A stretch of 64,000 nt of DNA from Hallerella succinigenes (GCF_002797675.1 NZ_PGEX01000001.1:806001-870000); one strand, 5' to 3'. Numbered from the stretch's first letter, positions 17,384 through 26,453 are shown. Numbers and translations: made by a program. The notes: generated by a model not told the origin, from the letters alone.

Positions 17384-17911
17384 ACCCTAAATATAGACTT
17401 TTTTCAGGTCTAAAAGGCAAGTCATAGGCTTTTATACGATTCGCAACAAGGATTGTTAAGAAAAAATTTGCATAAAAGTGTGGCTTTTTGAGAGGGTAAA
17501 AGCCAACTAATAGATGTAAGCCTTACAGGTGAACAAAATCGGCAACAGACGGCCTAAATTCATTTTTGTCTTTGAATAGGTAGAGCAGACGATGCTATAT
17601 TTATAGAGACATAATGATTTTAGAGTAGAATCTTGTTCCTGTATTGAAAAGTCTGGTAAACTTGAAGTTAGCAGGGAACAGGATGTTACTCGCACCCATG
17701 TGGTGCGGGTCGTCTGTTGCTTATCGCTAACGGGTTACCAGAGCCTTCAATACGTAAGCCTGCGACTTCGCACCTTTTTTTGTTTCCTGAAAATCGTGCG
17801 GAGAAGTTGTAGCGTCATTGCGAGAAAAGCAAGTGACGAAACAATCTATAGTTGCGGGCTACCGAACAAGAGCTCTTCTCGCAAGCCGCCTTTGGCGGAA
17901 AGGGATGATGT
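17384..17911. other. Non-coding region with a large cruciform-type repeat
   Basis: No gene is seen. Bases 17650-17742 form an extended imperfect palindrome: TCTGGTAA...TTACCAGA outer arms, GTTAGC...GCTAAC next, then CGCACC-catgt-GGTGCG at the tip. The last 60 bases before the gene at 17912 include a GCCGCCTTTGGCGGAAAGGG stretch that supplies the ribosome-binding site. Confidence 0.5.
17650..17742. repeat. Large nested palindrome
   Basis: Nested arms TCTGGTAA/TTACCAGA, GTTAGC/GCTAAC and CGCACC/GGTGCG fold about 93 bases into one branched hairpin. Its architecture matches the palindrome at 24427-24542, though the sequence differs. Confidence 0.65.
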
Positions 17912-18349
17912 ATGAAAAAAGTTATTGTAGCAATGCTTCTTGCTTTGTATTCTTCGGCATTGGCTGAACAGTGCTATTTCCAAACGCGCAGAACAAGCTA
18001 TGATTCAGGTACTCGCGTCAAAAAGATATCTTGTGAAACTTTGAAAAATGTTCAACAAGATGTTTACTTTTACAATGGTAATGATAATTATGCTCGTTAT
18101 TACGAGCGACAATTTGGACAAGAAGGCAATTTGATTGTTGAAATTGACGGCTATGTTATGATGACAAAATTCTATTACGCTTTGGGTGAATTTCGTTATT
18201 ACGGACAAATTGTATATAATGGTGGAAATGTTGTAAGTTGTAAGACTACTACAAGCACCGGATATTGCGACCAAGTTGAATATACCGAGTTTGGAAATTA
18301 CTTGCGTGATTTCCTTAATTCGTCTGCTAGAAAGAAAAATCGTAAATAG
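17912..18349 (+). CDS. Small secreted protein, unknown function
   Basis: The protein has 145 residues. It has a signal peptide (MKKVIVAMLLALYSSALA, cleavage before EQCYF) and a Tyr-rich mature part with four cysteines (QCYF, ISCETL, VVSCKT, TGYCDQ). These could form two disulfides in the periplasm. The C terminus is basic (SSARKKNRK). It is the first of four short exported-protein genes in a row (17912-19918), all separated by fewer than 20 bases, so probably one operon. No family recognised. Confidence 0.65.
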   Translation: MKKVIVAMLLALYSSALAEQCYFQTRRTSYDSGTRVKKISCETLKNVQQDVYFYNGNDNYARYYERQFGQEGNLIVEIDGYVMMTKFYYALGEFRYYGQIVYNGGNVVSCKTTTSTGYCDQVEYTEFGNYLRDFLNSSARKKNRK

Positions 18350-18362
18350 GGAAGATATTTTT

Positions 18363-18947
18363 ATGATGAAAATAGGGATACTGATACTTTGCTTTGCGGT
18401 TTTATCTACAGCAGGTTCATTTAAGGATAAAAGAGATGGTCAAATTTATAAGACCGTAAAAATTGGCAACCAAGTATGGATGGCGCAGAATCTGAATTAT
18501 GCGGTTGATAACGGATATGGGAGCTGGTGCTACGACAACGAATATCGAAATTGTAAAAAATATGGACGGCTTTACACATACTACACGGCAATGAACGCCT
18601 GCCCATCTGGATGGCATTTGCCGTCTGAATCAGAATGGGAAACTCTATTTGCATTTGTTGGCGGACTACAGACTGCGGGCTACGTATTACGTTCAAAATA
18701 TTATGCGGGAGATAATCGTTACAAGTTTAATATTTTATTAGCAGGTTCTTACAATCGTTACGATGGTATTATGTATCAAGATGGCAGGGATAGATGGGAG
18801 TTTAGTTATAAAGGCCAATGGGCAATTTTTAGAACATCCTCTAGTAATGTGGGGTATTATTTTCCAGGACAATATACGAACGTTGTTCGAGATAACACTG
18901 TTGAGGAATATCAAGGCGTATCTGTTCGTTGTATAAAGGACTACTGA
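18363..18947 (+). CDS. Exported single-domain Fibrobacter major paralogous protein
   Basis: Nearly the whole 194-residue protein is one Fibrobacter major paralogous domain behind a short signal peptide (MMKIGILILCFAVLSTAG). It starts FKDKRDGQIYKTVKIGNQVW and has KKYGRLYTYYTAMNACPSGW then HLPSESEWETL. The C terminus YQGVSVRCIKDY is diagnostic. The frame is open upstream to 18276, but ATG 18363 follows GGGAAG at good spacing and begins the signal peptide. The stop overlaps the next start (TGATG), giving translational coupling. It is a useful minimal version of the domain seen at the C terminus of 2794-4593 and 36722-37915. Confidence 0.85.
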   Translation: MMKIGILILCFAVLSTAGSFKDKRDGQIYKTVKIGNQVWMAQNLNYAVDNGYGSWCYDNEYRNCKKYGRLYTYYTAMNACPSGWHLPSESEWETLFAFVGGLQTAGYVLRSKYYAGDNRYKFNILLAGSYNRYDGIMYQDGRDRWEFSYKGQWAIFRTSSSNVGYYFPGQYTNVVRDNTVEEYQGVSVRCIKDY

Positions 18948-19651
18948 TGCATCAAAATTTCGTCTATCTTTTTTTGTGCGTGATAGTCAGTGTTGCATTT
19001 GCAGACAATCCCATTTGTGATAACACCGAAGAGTATCAAATCTACAACACCCGTTGTTTTTCTTTTGGGGACGAATTCGTTTTTGTAAGCAAAAACTGGC
19101 CTGAATATGACAATGGCGAAGAAAAGCCCGAAGAAGGAACTACTTGCTTTGAAAAATTCAGAATATCAGAAAATAAGGATGCCAAAGAATTTTCCAAAAA
19201 CGGGATTCATTATGCAACTTATGCTTTAGACCAATATTGTTGTAAGCATCAAGTATTCCGAACAAAGGAAACTCGTTGGGGGGATGAAGATAACGGCTAT
19301 ACGGATTTTTCGTATTATGGGACTTTCGGAATTTTCTATTCGGAATGCGAATATCAAGAAAGCGAGCTAGCAAAGGTGCTGTTCGCAGAAACAAAATTAC
19401 AAAAACCCCTTGATAAAGTTGATTTTCTGAATTTCACGGCTGACGCAATTAGAATTTTCGGTTCTAGAAAAGACGCTATGATGAAAATTGGCGTATTAGC
19501 TTCCATAGGAAACAACGGAGAAACTCCCTTCAAGATTTACAGACAAAACGGTTCTATCAAATATATTGGAGGTGTCAATCTCGGTTTCTGTATGAGTAAA
19601 AACGGGAAAAAAGCACTAGATTTTGCCAAGGGACCGGACGATTGTCAGTAA
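18947..19651 (+). CDS. Secreted Cys-containing protein, unknown function
   Basis: The protein has 234 residues. The start is ATG 18947-18949, sharing one base with the preceding stop. The signal peptide is MHQNFVYLFLCVIVSVAFA, cleaved before DNPICDN. The mature part has seven or so cysteines (PICDN, NTRCFSF, TTCFEKF, QYCCKHQ, SECEYQ, GFCMS, DDCQ), typical of a disulfide-bonded periplasmic protein. No domain recognised. Third gene of the four-gene exported-protein operon. Confidence 0.65.
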   Translation: MHQNFVYLFLCVIVSVAFADNPICDNTEEYQIYNTRCFSFGDEFVFVSKNWPEYDNGEEKPEEGTTCFEKFRISENKDAKEFSKNGIHYATYALDQYCCKHQVFRTKETRWGDEDNGYTDFSYYGTFGIFYSECEYQESELAKVLFAETKLQKPLDKVDFLNFTADAIRIFGSRKDAMMKIGVLASIGNNGETPFKIYRQNGSIKYIGGVNLGFCMSKNGKKALDFAKGPDDCQ

Positions 19652-19663
19652 GATGGAGAATCC

Positions 19664-19918
19664 ATGCAAAAATTTTATTTACCTAAAATAGTATTGGCTT
19701 TACTAATTATTTGCCTTTGTTCATCTTTGGCGAATGCATATAACTTTAAATGTCAATCGCGTAATGGCTGGTCTCCAGGAAATGGCCGCTATAGTTATCA
19801 AGGCGAGTGGATCGCGTATTTTGGGGCCTATGCAAAGGCTGGGGAATATGTGCTGTTTTATTACCCCAGAGGCGGACATGGTTTTTGGTTTCCTAGAAAT
19901 AAGTGTATTGAACTTTAA
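19664..19918 (+). CDS. Very small secreted aromatic-rich protein
   Basis: The protein has 84 residues. A signal peptide (MQKFYLPKIVLALLIICLCS, then SLANA) is followed by a mature peptide of about 58 residues rich in Tyr, Trp and Gly, with one Cys near each end (FKCQSRNGWS and NKCIEL). It follows the previous gene by 12 bases with a GGAGA ribosome-binding site. Last gene of the operon. Function unknown. Confidence 0.55.
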   Translation: MQKFYLPKIVLALLIICLCSSLANAYNFKCQSRNGWSPGNGRYSYQGEWIAYFGAYAKAGEYVLFYYPRGGHGFWFPRNKCIEL

Positions 19919-20071
19919 CAAACAAAAGAGAGCGCTTTTGTGAAGAAAATGGCGAATTTGAGCCAATTTGTAAAGCCAAACGGGCTATTCCTACTTGGAA
20001 TGGACCTCCCTAAAACTTGCCTTTGAGGTGCGAAAAAGGTATATTTACACTGATAAGGATGACGCGACCCA

Positions 20072-20596
20072 ATGGAAATTGACATCCAAATAGATTCCCT
20101 AACGAATTGCCTAGTGTGCCGAGAAACAGGAGAACAACTCGATACCGAATTTCGACTTGTCCTAAAAACTATTTCAAAAAAGGATGCAGCAGCACTACAA
20201 CGAAAAGGATGGAAATTCGATTGGAGCATACCACATCAGCACGATTATGAGGTTTATGAGTTGTTGTTGAAGGATGACACTCAAGTGCAAGGTATGATAG
20301 CACTGAAGCATATCCGCGATCAATTTTATACACATGTAGATATTGTAGAAGCTGCTCCGGAGAATATCGGGCATTTAGGAAAATACAAGGGCGTAGGAGC
20401 TCATCTCTTTGCAATAGCTTGCAAGTTAAGCTGGGATGTCGGCAATGAGGGCTATATCCAATTTACCGCAAAAACGAATCTTGTAGAACATTATCGTGAA
20501 ACTTTAGGTGCGCGAAACATCGATTCTCAAAAAATGTACATAGACAGTTATGGAGCATTGAAACTAATTCAAACCTATTTTCCCGAGGAGGCATAA
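20072..20596 (+). CDS. GNAT acetyltransferase paired with a small downstream protein (pair 1)
   Basis: The protein has 174 residues. The central acetyl-CoA-binding block is GKYKGVGAHLFAIACKLSW, followed by GYIQFTAKTNLVEHYRETLG, the C-terminal half of a GNAT fold. The same layout and several identical stretches (GVG-x-HLFAIA, a paired HY...LGA) occur in the protein at 30989-31546. The next gene starts one base after the stop, so the two are an operon. The substrate is unknown; it could be a toxin, a protein acetylase or a small-molecule acetylase. An AAGGATG stretch 16 bases upstream is a weak ribosome-binding site. Confidence 0.75.
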   Translation: MEIDIQIDSLTNCLVCRETGEQLDTEFRLVLKTISKKDAAALQRKGWKFDWSIPHQHDYEVYELLLKDDTQVQGMIALKHIRDQFYTHVDIVEAAPENIGHLGKYKGVGAHLFAIACKLSWDVGNEGYIQFTAKTNLVEHYRETLGARNIDSQKMYIDSYGALKLIQTYFPEEA

Positions 20597-20597
20597 T

Positions 20598-20810
20598 ATG
20601 ATTGTAGCAGAACTCGAACCCGTCGTTGCTTCACGCAAGAGTAATACGCTGCGAGAAAATTTCGACCGCTTCGGAGAAGACTTTTCTGACGGTCGTTTGA
20701 CTGAACCATCTCCGACAGAACGACATTTCCGTTTGCATGAAGCAATTGCCTATTCAAACAGTTTGGGACGTCCGCTCACAGAGCAGGAAATGAAACTGTT
20801 CGAAATTTAA
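20598..20810 (+). CDS. Small partner of GNAT pair 1 (possible antitoxin)
   Basis: The protein has 70 residues, starting one base after the GNAT stop with GAGGAGG as ribosome-binding site. It begins MIVAELEPVVASRKSNTLRE and ends SNSLGRPLTEQEMKLFEI. The ending resembles that of the small partner of pair 2 (GKDFDDLTADEILQFKIP): a Gly, then LT-x2-E-x3-F-x-I. No DNA-binding fold is evident, unlike the RHH antitoxins usual for GNAT toxins. It may be an antitoxin, an acceptor substrate or a specificity subunit. Confidence 0.55.
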   Translation: MIVAELEPVVASRKSNTLRENFDRFGEDFSDGRLTEPSPTERHFRLHEAIAYSNSLGRPLTEQEMKLFEI

Positions 20811-21050
20811 ACGTTGGACATATTTTTCAGAAGGCCATTGCTGATAAAGCAATGGTCTTCTGTTTTGGGCGGGAGGGCGGGGTAAGCCCGGGCGTTACAG
20901 AAACCCCTGCGGCTCGGCCATAGCCATGCAAGCATGGCTGCGGCACTCGCCTTGCATGGCTTTGCGGGTGCGGCGACTGTACATCCGCTAGAAAGGGTGG
21001 AGAACAACGAAGTGCGAACCAGGGGAAGGCTTTCCCCTATACCAAAAAAA

Positions 21051-21073
21051 ACGCAGGCTCAATGAGTCTGCGT
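21051..21073 (-). terminator. thrS terminator
   Basis: Minus strand ACGCAGACTCA and TGAGCCTGCGT form a stem with one mismatch, followed by eight T. It lies 50 bases past the thrS stop. Confidence 0.8.
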
Positions 21074-21086
21074 TTTCTAAAAGGCG

Positions 21087-21108
21087 ATGCCGGAACAAAG
21101 TCCGGCAT
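21087..21108. repeat. Short dispersed hairpin near the thrS end
   Basis: ATGCCGGA-acaaag-TCCGGCAT, with the GATGCC...GGCATGAC frame also found at 15582-15601. Confidence 0.6.
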
Positions 21109-21122
21109 GACATGTTTGGCGA

Positions 21123-23060
21123 TTAGCGCACAACCTTGCGGTCTTCGGCGGTCATTTCGAGGAACTGGGCGACGGTCATCTGACCCTTGTCGCCTTCCTT
21201 TCTCTTGTTGACTGCGATAACGCCTTCAGCCTGTTCCTTTTCGCCAACGATGATCTTGTACGGCACCTTCTGGAGTTCGCACTGGCGGATCTTGTAGCCG
21301 AGCTTTTCGTTGGATTCGTCAACTTCCACGCGGACGCCGGCGTTCACGAGTTCCTTCTCGACCTTCTTAGCGTAGTCAACGAACTTTTCAGAAATCGGGA
21401 GCACGCGGGCCTGAACCGGAGCGAGCCACAGCGGGAAATCGCCCATGAACTCTTCGATAAGGATGCCGAGGAAGCGTTCGATGGAACCCACGGCGGCGCG
21501 GTGCAGCATCACCGGAATGTGCTTCTGGTTGTCCTTACCGACATATTCGGCGCCGAGACGCTGCGGCAAGTTGAAGTCCACCTGGATGGTACCGCACTGC
21601 CAGTCACGACCGAGGCTGTCCTTCAGCGTGAATTCAAGCTTCGGGCCGTAGAAGGCGCCTTCGCCCGGGTTCAAAATGTAGTCGAGGCCGGCGAGCTTGG
21701 TGGCTTCGGCGAGGGCGGCTTCAGCCTTGTCCCAAATTTCGTCGGAACCCACGCGCTTTTCCGGGCGGGTGGAGAACTTCACCACGATATCGTCAAAACC
21801 AAAGTCGTGGTAGATTTCCTTCACGAGGGCGCAGAAATCGGCCACTTCGCTTGCAATCTGGTCTTCGGTACAGAAGATGTGGGCATCGTCCTGCACAAAG
21901 CCGCGCACGCGCATCAGGCCGTGCATGGTACCGGCAGGTTCGTAACGGTGGCACTTACCGAATTCGGCAAGGCGCATCGGCAGGTCGCGCCAGCTGCGGA
22001 GACCCGTGTTGAAAATCTGGATGTGGCAGGGGCAGTTCATCGGCTTCACGGCCATTTCCACGTCGCCCGCGAGCGTCTTGAACATGTTCTCGTTGTACTT
22101 GTCGGCGTGGCCGGACTTGATCCACAAAGTCTTGTTCACGATTTCCGGCGTAATCACTTCGAGGTAGCCACGACGGTCAATCTTACCGCGGATGTAGTCC
22201 TTCAGGGCGTTCACCATCTTGGTGCCCTTCGGGTGCCAGAACACCATGCCCGGAGAATGGTCTTCGATGTGGTAGAGGTCCATTTCCTTGCCGATCTTGC
22301 GGTGGTCGCGCTTTTCGGCCTCTTCCAGGAACTTCAGGTATGTTTCGAGACCTTCCTTGTCGGCAAAGCAGGTGCCATAGACGCGGGTCAGCTGGTCGCT
22401 GTTCTGGTCACCATGCCAGTATGCACCCGACATGGAGAGCACCTTGAAATTCTTGAGCTTGCCAGTAGAAGGCACGTGGGGACCGGCACAGAGGTCTTCG
22501 AAGTTCTTGCCCGGTTCGCCAGTCACGTAGAAGCTAAGCGTACCGTCGCTGCCTTCGCGGGCGAGTGCGCGCTGCGCGTTATCCGTCTTGTACTTGTCGC
22601 CTTCGGTGCGCTTCAGGCCATCGGCGGCGCTGACTTCGCAACGGGTAAACGGACGGTCTTCCTTGATGATTTCCTTCATGCGCTTTTCAATGCGCTCGAA
22701 ATCCGACTGCTGGATCGGGGTCGGTGTCATCAAATCGTAGTAGAAACCCTTGTCGATAGCCGGACCGTAGGCGAGCTTGGTGCCCGGAAACAGGTCGCAG
22801 ATGGCTTCGGCAAGCACGTGGCTGCAGCTGTGACGCAGGAGCATCAGAGCATCCGGGTCGTCGTTGCTCGGCGTGATAATCTTGATGGTGCCGCTCTCGG
22901 TGAGCGGGCGCGTGAGGTCGAGGACCTTATCGCCGAGTTTGACGCCAAGCGCCTTGCGTGCAAGACCTTCGGAAATGCCCTTCGCAATTTCGAGGCCGGT
23001 GATGCCCGATGCTACGGAACGTACGGAGCCATCGGGGAAGGTGAGTTCGATTTGAGACAT
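21123..23060 (-). CDS. thrS: Threonyl-tRNA synthetase
   Basis: This 645-residue class II synthetase charges tRNA-Thr and is essential for translation. Domains in order are: TGS (1-62), the tRNA-SAD editing domain (HSCSHVLAEAICDLF with its HxxxH at about 78-82, then about 90-220), the catalytic core with motif 2 RYEPAGTMHGLMRVRGF, and the C-terminal anticodon-binding domain (from about 540). The zinc ligands are visible as Cys in MNCPCH, His in DDAHIF and His in [12 protein letters not shown]. The full length is standard. Transcription ends at 21051-21073. No T-box-like leader was seen in the 135 bases upstream. A broken partial copy lies at 15743-16640. Confidence 0.98.
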   Translation of the reverse strand: MSQIELTFPDGSVRSVASGITGLEIAKGISEGLARKALGVKLGDKVLDLTRPLTESGTIKIITPSNDDPDALMLLRHSCSHVLAEAICDLFPGTKLAYGPAIDKGFYYDLMTPTPIQQSDFERIEKRMKEIIKEDRPFTRCEVSAADGLKRTEGDKYKTDNAQRALAREGSDGTLSFYVTGEPGKNFEDLCAGPHVPSTGKLKNFKVLSMSGAYWHGDQNSDQLTRVYGTCFADKEGLETYLKFLEEAEKRDHRKIGKEMDLYHIEDHSPGMVFWHPKGTKMVNALKDYIRGKIDRRGYLEVITPEIVNKTLWIKSGHADKYNENMFKTLAGDVEMAVKPMNCPCHIQIFNTGLRSWRDLPMRLAEFGKCHRYEPAGTMHGLMRVRGFVQDDAHIFCTEDQIASEVADFCALVKEIYHDFGFDDIVVKFSTRPEKRVGSDEIWDKAEAALAEATKLAGLDYILNPGEGAFYGPKLEFTLKDSLGRDWQCGTIQVDFNLPQRLGAEYVGKDNQKHIPVMLHRAAVGSIERFLGILIEEFMGDFPLWLAPVQARVLPISEKFVDYAKKVEKELVNAGVRVEVDESNEKLGYKIRQCELQKVPYKIIVGEKEQAEGVIAVNKRKEGDKGQMTVAQFLEMTAEDRKVVR

Positions 23061-23195
23061 AATTAATCCTTTTTGTGGGCGGTTCTCGCCCGGTTCCCCA
23101 GAAATACGACATCTGGCGGTAAGGCGAAATTTAGAATAGAAAATGTCTATTGGTGAGCCTTATATTGAAAAATGAATTAGATGCAGATATATAAA

Positions 23196-24077
23196 TCAAT
23201 CCCCCAGCACGTGCCGGAGCGTATCGAGGAAAAGTTCCCCCGCCCGCGTGAACTGCTGGCCCCGCCGCCAAATGATGTACATGTTGGTGGTGAGCTCGGG
23301 CATGAGCGGCCTGAAACACAAACGCGAAGTGCGGCTCGTATCCACCAGACCATCGAAAGTGAGCAGGTAGCCAGTGCCCTCCTTCGCAAGCACCGAACCG
23401 TTGTATGAAAGGTCGAGCCCCACAATCAAATTCAGCTTTGCGATATCGTCGCCGAACCATTTCGGCAAATCCGCCACCATCGCCTGTCGCGACGCCATCA
23501 GCGGCTTGTCGAGCAAGTCCTTCGGCTCAATAAAATCTCGCTTGGCCAAAGGGTCGTTGCGACGCATCACCACGCCCCAGCGGTCCACCGAACGCACCGC
23601 AAGGCAGTTGTATTTTTCCAAATCGACGTTATCTACAACCACCGCGAAATCGAAAATGCCCTTGTCCAGCTTTTCCAGGGCGCGCTCGCTGTCGCCCGAA
23701 TATAAGTTGTACTTAATCTTCGGATAGTCGTCCCGGAGAATCCCGATGCACTTCGAGAGAAAGTTCACGTTCCGCGATTCCGCACAGGCAATGGCAATTT
23801 CACCCACCACCTCGTCTTCCTTCAGCGACTTGAAATCCTGCACCGTCCTGTCTGCCATCGAAAGGATGTCCTCCGCACGCTCCCGCAAGAGTTCCCCCGC
23901 AGACGTCAGCCGAATCGCGTAATTCGTGCGCTCGAAAAGCTTCTCGCCCAGTTCCTCCTCCAACTCCTTGAGCTGGCGACTCACCGTCGGCTGCGTCACG
24001 CAAAGATTATCCGCCGCGCGCGAGACATTCCCCAACCGCGCCGCCTCCAGAAAATACCGCAAAACTCGAAGTTCCAT
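23196..24077 (-). CDS. LysR-family transcriptional regulator
   Basis: The protein has 293 residues. The N-terminal winged helix is classical: MELRVLRYFLEAARLGNVSR, then AADNLCVTQPTVSRQLKELE and GEKLFERTNYAIRLTSAGE, within residues 1-65. A two-lobed periplasmic-binding-like effector domain fills about 90-293 (EVVGEIAIACAESRNVNFLS). The ligand and targets are unknown. It reads in the same direction as thrS with 135 bases between, too far for an obvious operon, and no divergent partner gene lies upstream. Confidence 0.92.
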   Translation of the reverse strand: MELRVLRYFLEAARLGNVSRAADNLCVTQPTVSRQLKELEEELGEKLFERTNYAIRLTSAGELLRERAEDILSMADRTVQDFKSLKEDEVVGEIAIACAESRNVNFLSKCIGILRDDYPKIKYNLYSGDSERALEKLDKGIFDFAVVVDNVDLEKYNCLAVRSVDRWGVVMRRNDPLAKRDFIEPKDLLDKPLMASRQAMVADLPKWFGDDIAKLNLIVGLDLSYNGSVLAKEGTGYLLTFDGLVDTSRTSRLCFRPLMPELTTNMYIIWRRGQQFTRAGELFLDTLRHVLGD

Positions 24078-24624
24078 ACCCGAAAACTAACAAAATCCAA
24101 GCCCCGCAGGTATGAATTTGCGAGAATAATGCTCGAAAGGAATAACTGATTGATTTGACGGTGGGGGGATGTATCCCCCTCGCTTGCTGCCTTGCCCCGT
24201 TGTCACCCTGGATTCTATCGCTACGCTCCAGAATGACAGCAGCGATAGGGTCCAGGGCAAGTCTTCCAGCACCCCCTCGCCTAAGGGGCTCCGCCCCCTA
24301 AAACCCCCGGCTTATCCCGCCCACCCGCCCTAATGTCATGCTCCGCTTGACGGGGCGTGTCCTTCTCACTTCTAATTATGTATATTTCAAACGACATATT
24401 TTTTTGAGTGATTGCTCTTATTCGTGTAGCTGGAAACTAGACACTTTCAAAACACAAGGGATAAGGCCAATCTGCTCACGCACTCTGTGCGTGGGCCGTT
24501 TGTGCGTTTTCTTGTGTTAGGCCTTGTCTAGTGGCTCAGCTACAAAAACCATATTCGGCTCCACGCCTTTTTCTTTTGTGCGAACCGAAAACAATAAGCG
24601 TCGTCACTCCTACTGGAGTCCTGT
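24078..24624. other. Repeat-rich intergenic region before the restriction-modification operon
   Basis: No gene is seen. The left half is GC-rich with a GGGGGATGTATCCCCC palindrome, a dispersed-repeat stretch (CTATCGCTACGCTCCAGAATGAC) and GGGGCTCCGCCCC. The right half is a large nested palindrome (24427-24542). The last 80 bases lead to the GGAG ribosome-binding site of the next gene. Confidence 0.55.
24427..24542. repeat. Large nested palindrome upstream of the BcgI-like operon
   Basis: Arms pair in order: TAGCTG/CAGCTA, ACTAGACA/TTGTCTAGT, AACACAAG/CTTGTGTT, with CCACGCAC-tct-GTGCGTGG-type pairing at the tip. The 116-base structure lies 82 bases before the methylase start and could affect transcription of the operon. 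Confidence 0.7.
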
Positions 24625-26451
24625 ATGGCGAATGAAAGATTGAACGAAGCGATAATCCGAGATCACTTTAAGAGTGATGTTCTTTTTGGTTCTATCAAAT
24701 TCGAAGAACAAAAATCCACGAACAAGAAGATTTCGGAACTTCTGAAAGGTATGTCCAAGGGTGGTGGAAACGGCGCTGGTTATCCAGAATTCATACTTAC
24801 ATTCCCGACGGATTCCCGTTATCTTATTGTTGTGGAATGTAAGGCGTTGCCATCAATGCATGAGTCTAAGAATAAAGACAAACCCAAAGATTATGCGGTT
24901 GATGGCGTTCTGCATTACGCCAAGGCTCTTTCAAAGGAATTTGAGGTTATTGCGATTGCGTCAAGCGGTGAATCTGAAACAGAATTGAAAATTTCGCACT
25001 ACCTATGGAAATGCGGCGCAAACACCTGCCAGAAACTTACGGATAAAAAACTTCTTTCCTTGAATGATTATCTTAAGATTTTTGACAATGAACGGTTTGC
25101 AGAAAACCTGCGTAGTGTAGATATCATTTCAAAAGCAATATATCTGAACGAAGAATATAATGATTATTCAATTCCTGAATTGACTCGCAATACCATGGTG
25201 AGCGCCATTCTGCTTTCACTCTTGAACAAGCCCTTCCGTGAAAGTTTTATGTCGCAGCCTACAATTCGTAGTCTTGGCGAAGCGATGATGGGAGCGATTA
25301 AGACGACTCTTTCTGCAAACAAAGTCCGTAACGAAAACGCCATGATTGGCGAATACAGCAAAATTTTGAACGAACCAATCTTTCGCGAAAATGCGGTAAA
25401 AAATAAAACCACCAAGAAACTCGTGTACAGCCTTGAAGTCATGAAAAACATCATAGACTATCTGTACAAGAACGTATATCCCTTAACGCAAATGGACGAT
25501 TCAGGATTCGATGTTTTGGGGCGTTTTTATACGGAATTCATTCGCTATGCGGGAAGTGAGCAAAAGCAAGGTCTCGTCCTGACCCCGTCGCATGTGACAG
25601 ATTTGTTCTGCGATTTAGTTGATCTGAATTTGAACGATGTCGCATATGACCCTTGTTGTGGTACGGCTGGTTTCCTTATTGCAGGAATGAAGCGTCTTTT
25701 CAAGTTGGCCGGAAATGACAAGCGAAGGCATTTGAAAATTCGTTCGTCGCAACTTGTCGGCGTGGAACTCCGTCCGCAAATGTACACCTACGCTTGTTCA
25801 AATATGATGCTCCGAGGCGATGGCCGCTCTAATATCTATTGCGGAGACTGTTTTCAAACCAAAGGAGCTATCGAAACTCATAAACCGACCGTAGCATTCT
25901 TGAATCCTCCCTACGATGTGGGGACGGCCCAACAAATGGAATTCATAGAACATGCTATTGATGTGGTGAAACCTCAGCAAGGTAGAGTTGCTGCTATTGT
26001 GCAAATGAGTTGCGGAATCAAGGATGAAAAGAATTTGATTGAGGTTAAGAGAAGAATCCTTGAAAAGGCTCATTTGAAGGCTGTTTTAAGCATGCCTGAC
26101 GATTTATTCTATCCCGTCGGCGTTGTAACGTGTGTAATGGTTTTTGACACATCTAAGGAAAATGCAGGACTTGAAAGTTGGTTCGGATATTTCAAGGACG
26201 ATGGATTTGAAAAGCGCAAGAACCAGGGACGCATTGATGCTCGTGGTAAATTTGCCGCCATAAAGGACAAATGGCTTGCTGCGTACAAAAATCTCAAAGA
26301 AGTTCCAGGCCTTTCCGTGCGCTATGAAGTCCAAGCCGAGGATGAATGGTGTGCCGAAGCCTACATGGAAACGGATTATAGTACACTCAATCAAAAAGAT
26401 TTTGAAAAGAAAATGAAGGAATACATCTCCTTCAAATTTTTAAGCGAGTAA
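24625..26451 (+). CDS. BcgI-like restriction-methylation subunit (nuclease fused to N6-adenine methylase)
   Basis: The protein has 608 residues. Residues 50-75 carry a PD-(D/E)XK-type nuclease motif (GYPEF...VVECKA: Glu 55, Glu 71, Lys 73). A gamma-class N6-adenine methyltransferase follows: SAM motif DPCCGTAGF at about 342 and catalytic NPPY at 427. Nuclease and methylase in one chain, partnered by one specificity subunit, is the plan of type IIB BcgI, whose A subunit is of similar length. Such enzymes methylate one target and cut on both sides of unmodified sites. The specificity gene follows after two bases. The operon is lower in GC than its surroundings. Type is inferred from architecture; a type I-like variant is possible. 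Confidence 0.85.
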   Translation: MANERLNEAIIRDHFKSDVLFGSIKFEEQKSTNKKISELLKGMSKGGGNGAGYPEFILTFPTDSRYLIVVECKALPSMHESKNKDKPKDYAVDGVLHYAKALSKEFEVIAIASSGESETELKISHYLWKCGANTCQKLTDKKLLSLNDYLKIFDNERFAENLRSVDIISKAIYLNEEYNDYSIPELTRNTMVSAILLSLLNKPFRESFMSQPTIRSLGEAMMGAIKTTLSANKVRNENAMIGEYSKILNEPIFRENAVKNKTTKKLVYSLEVMKNIIDYLYKNVYPLTQMDDSGFDVLGRFYTEFIRYAGSEQKQGLVLTPSHVTDLFCDLVDLNLNDVAYDPCCGTAGFLIAGMKRLFKLAGNDKRRHLKIRSSQLVGVELRPQMYTYACSNMMLRGDGRSNIYCGDCFQTKGAIETHKPTVAFLNPPYDVGTAQQMEFIEHAIDVVKPQQGRVAAIVQMSCGIKDEKNLIEVKRRILEKAHLKAVLSMPDDLFYPVGVVTCVMVFDTSKENAGLESWFGYFKDDGFEKRKNQGRIDARGKFAAIKDKWLAAYKNLKEVPGLSVRYEVQAEDEWCAEAYMETDYSTLNQKDFEKKMKEYISFKFLSE

Positions 26452-26453
26452 TT

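Noticed and set aside
21501-23066. 521-codon open frame on the plus strand
   Set aside because: Antisense to thrS across its whole length; repetitive Val/Gly/His composition typical of a shadow frame.
23061-23195. T-box or other tRNA-sensing leader before thrS
   Set aside because: The 135 bases have no T-box sequence or terminator-antiterminator pair in the minus-strand direction.
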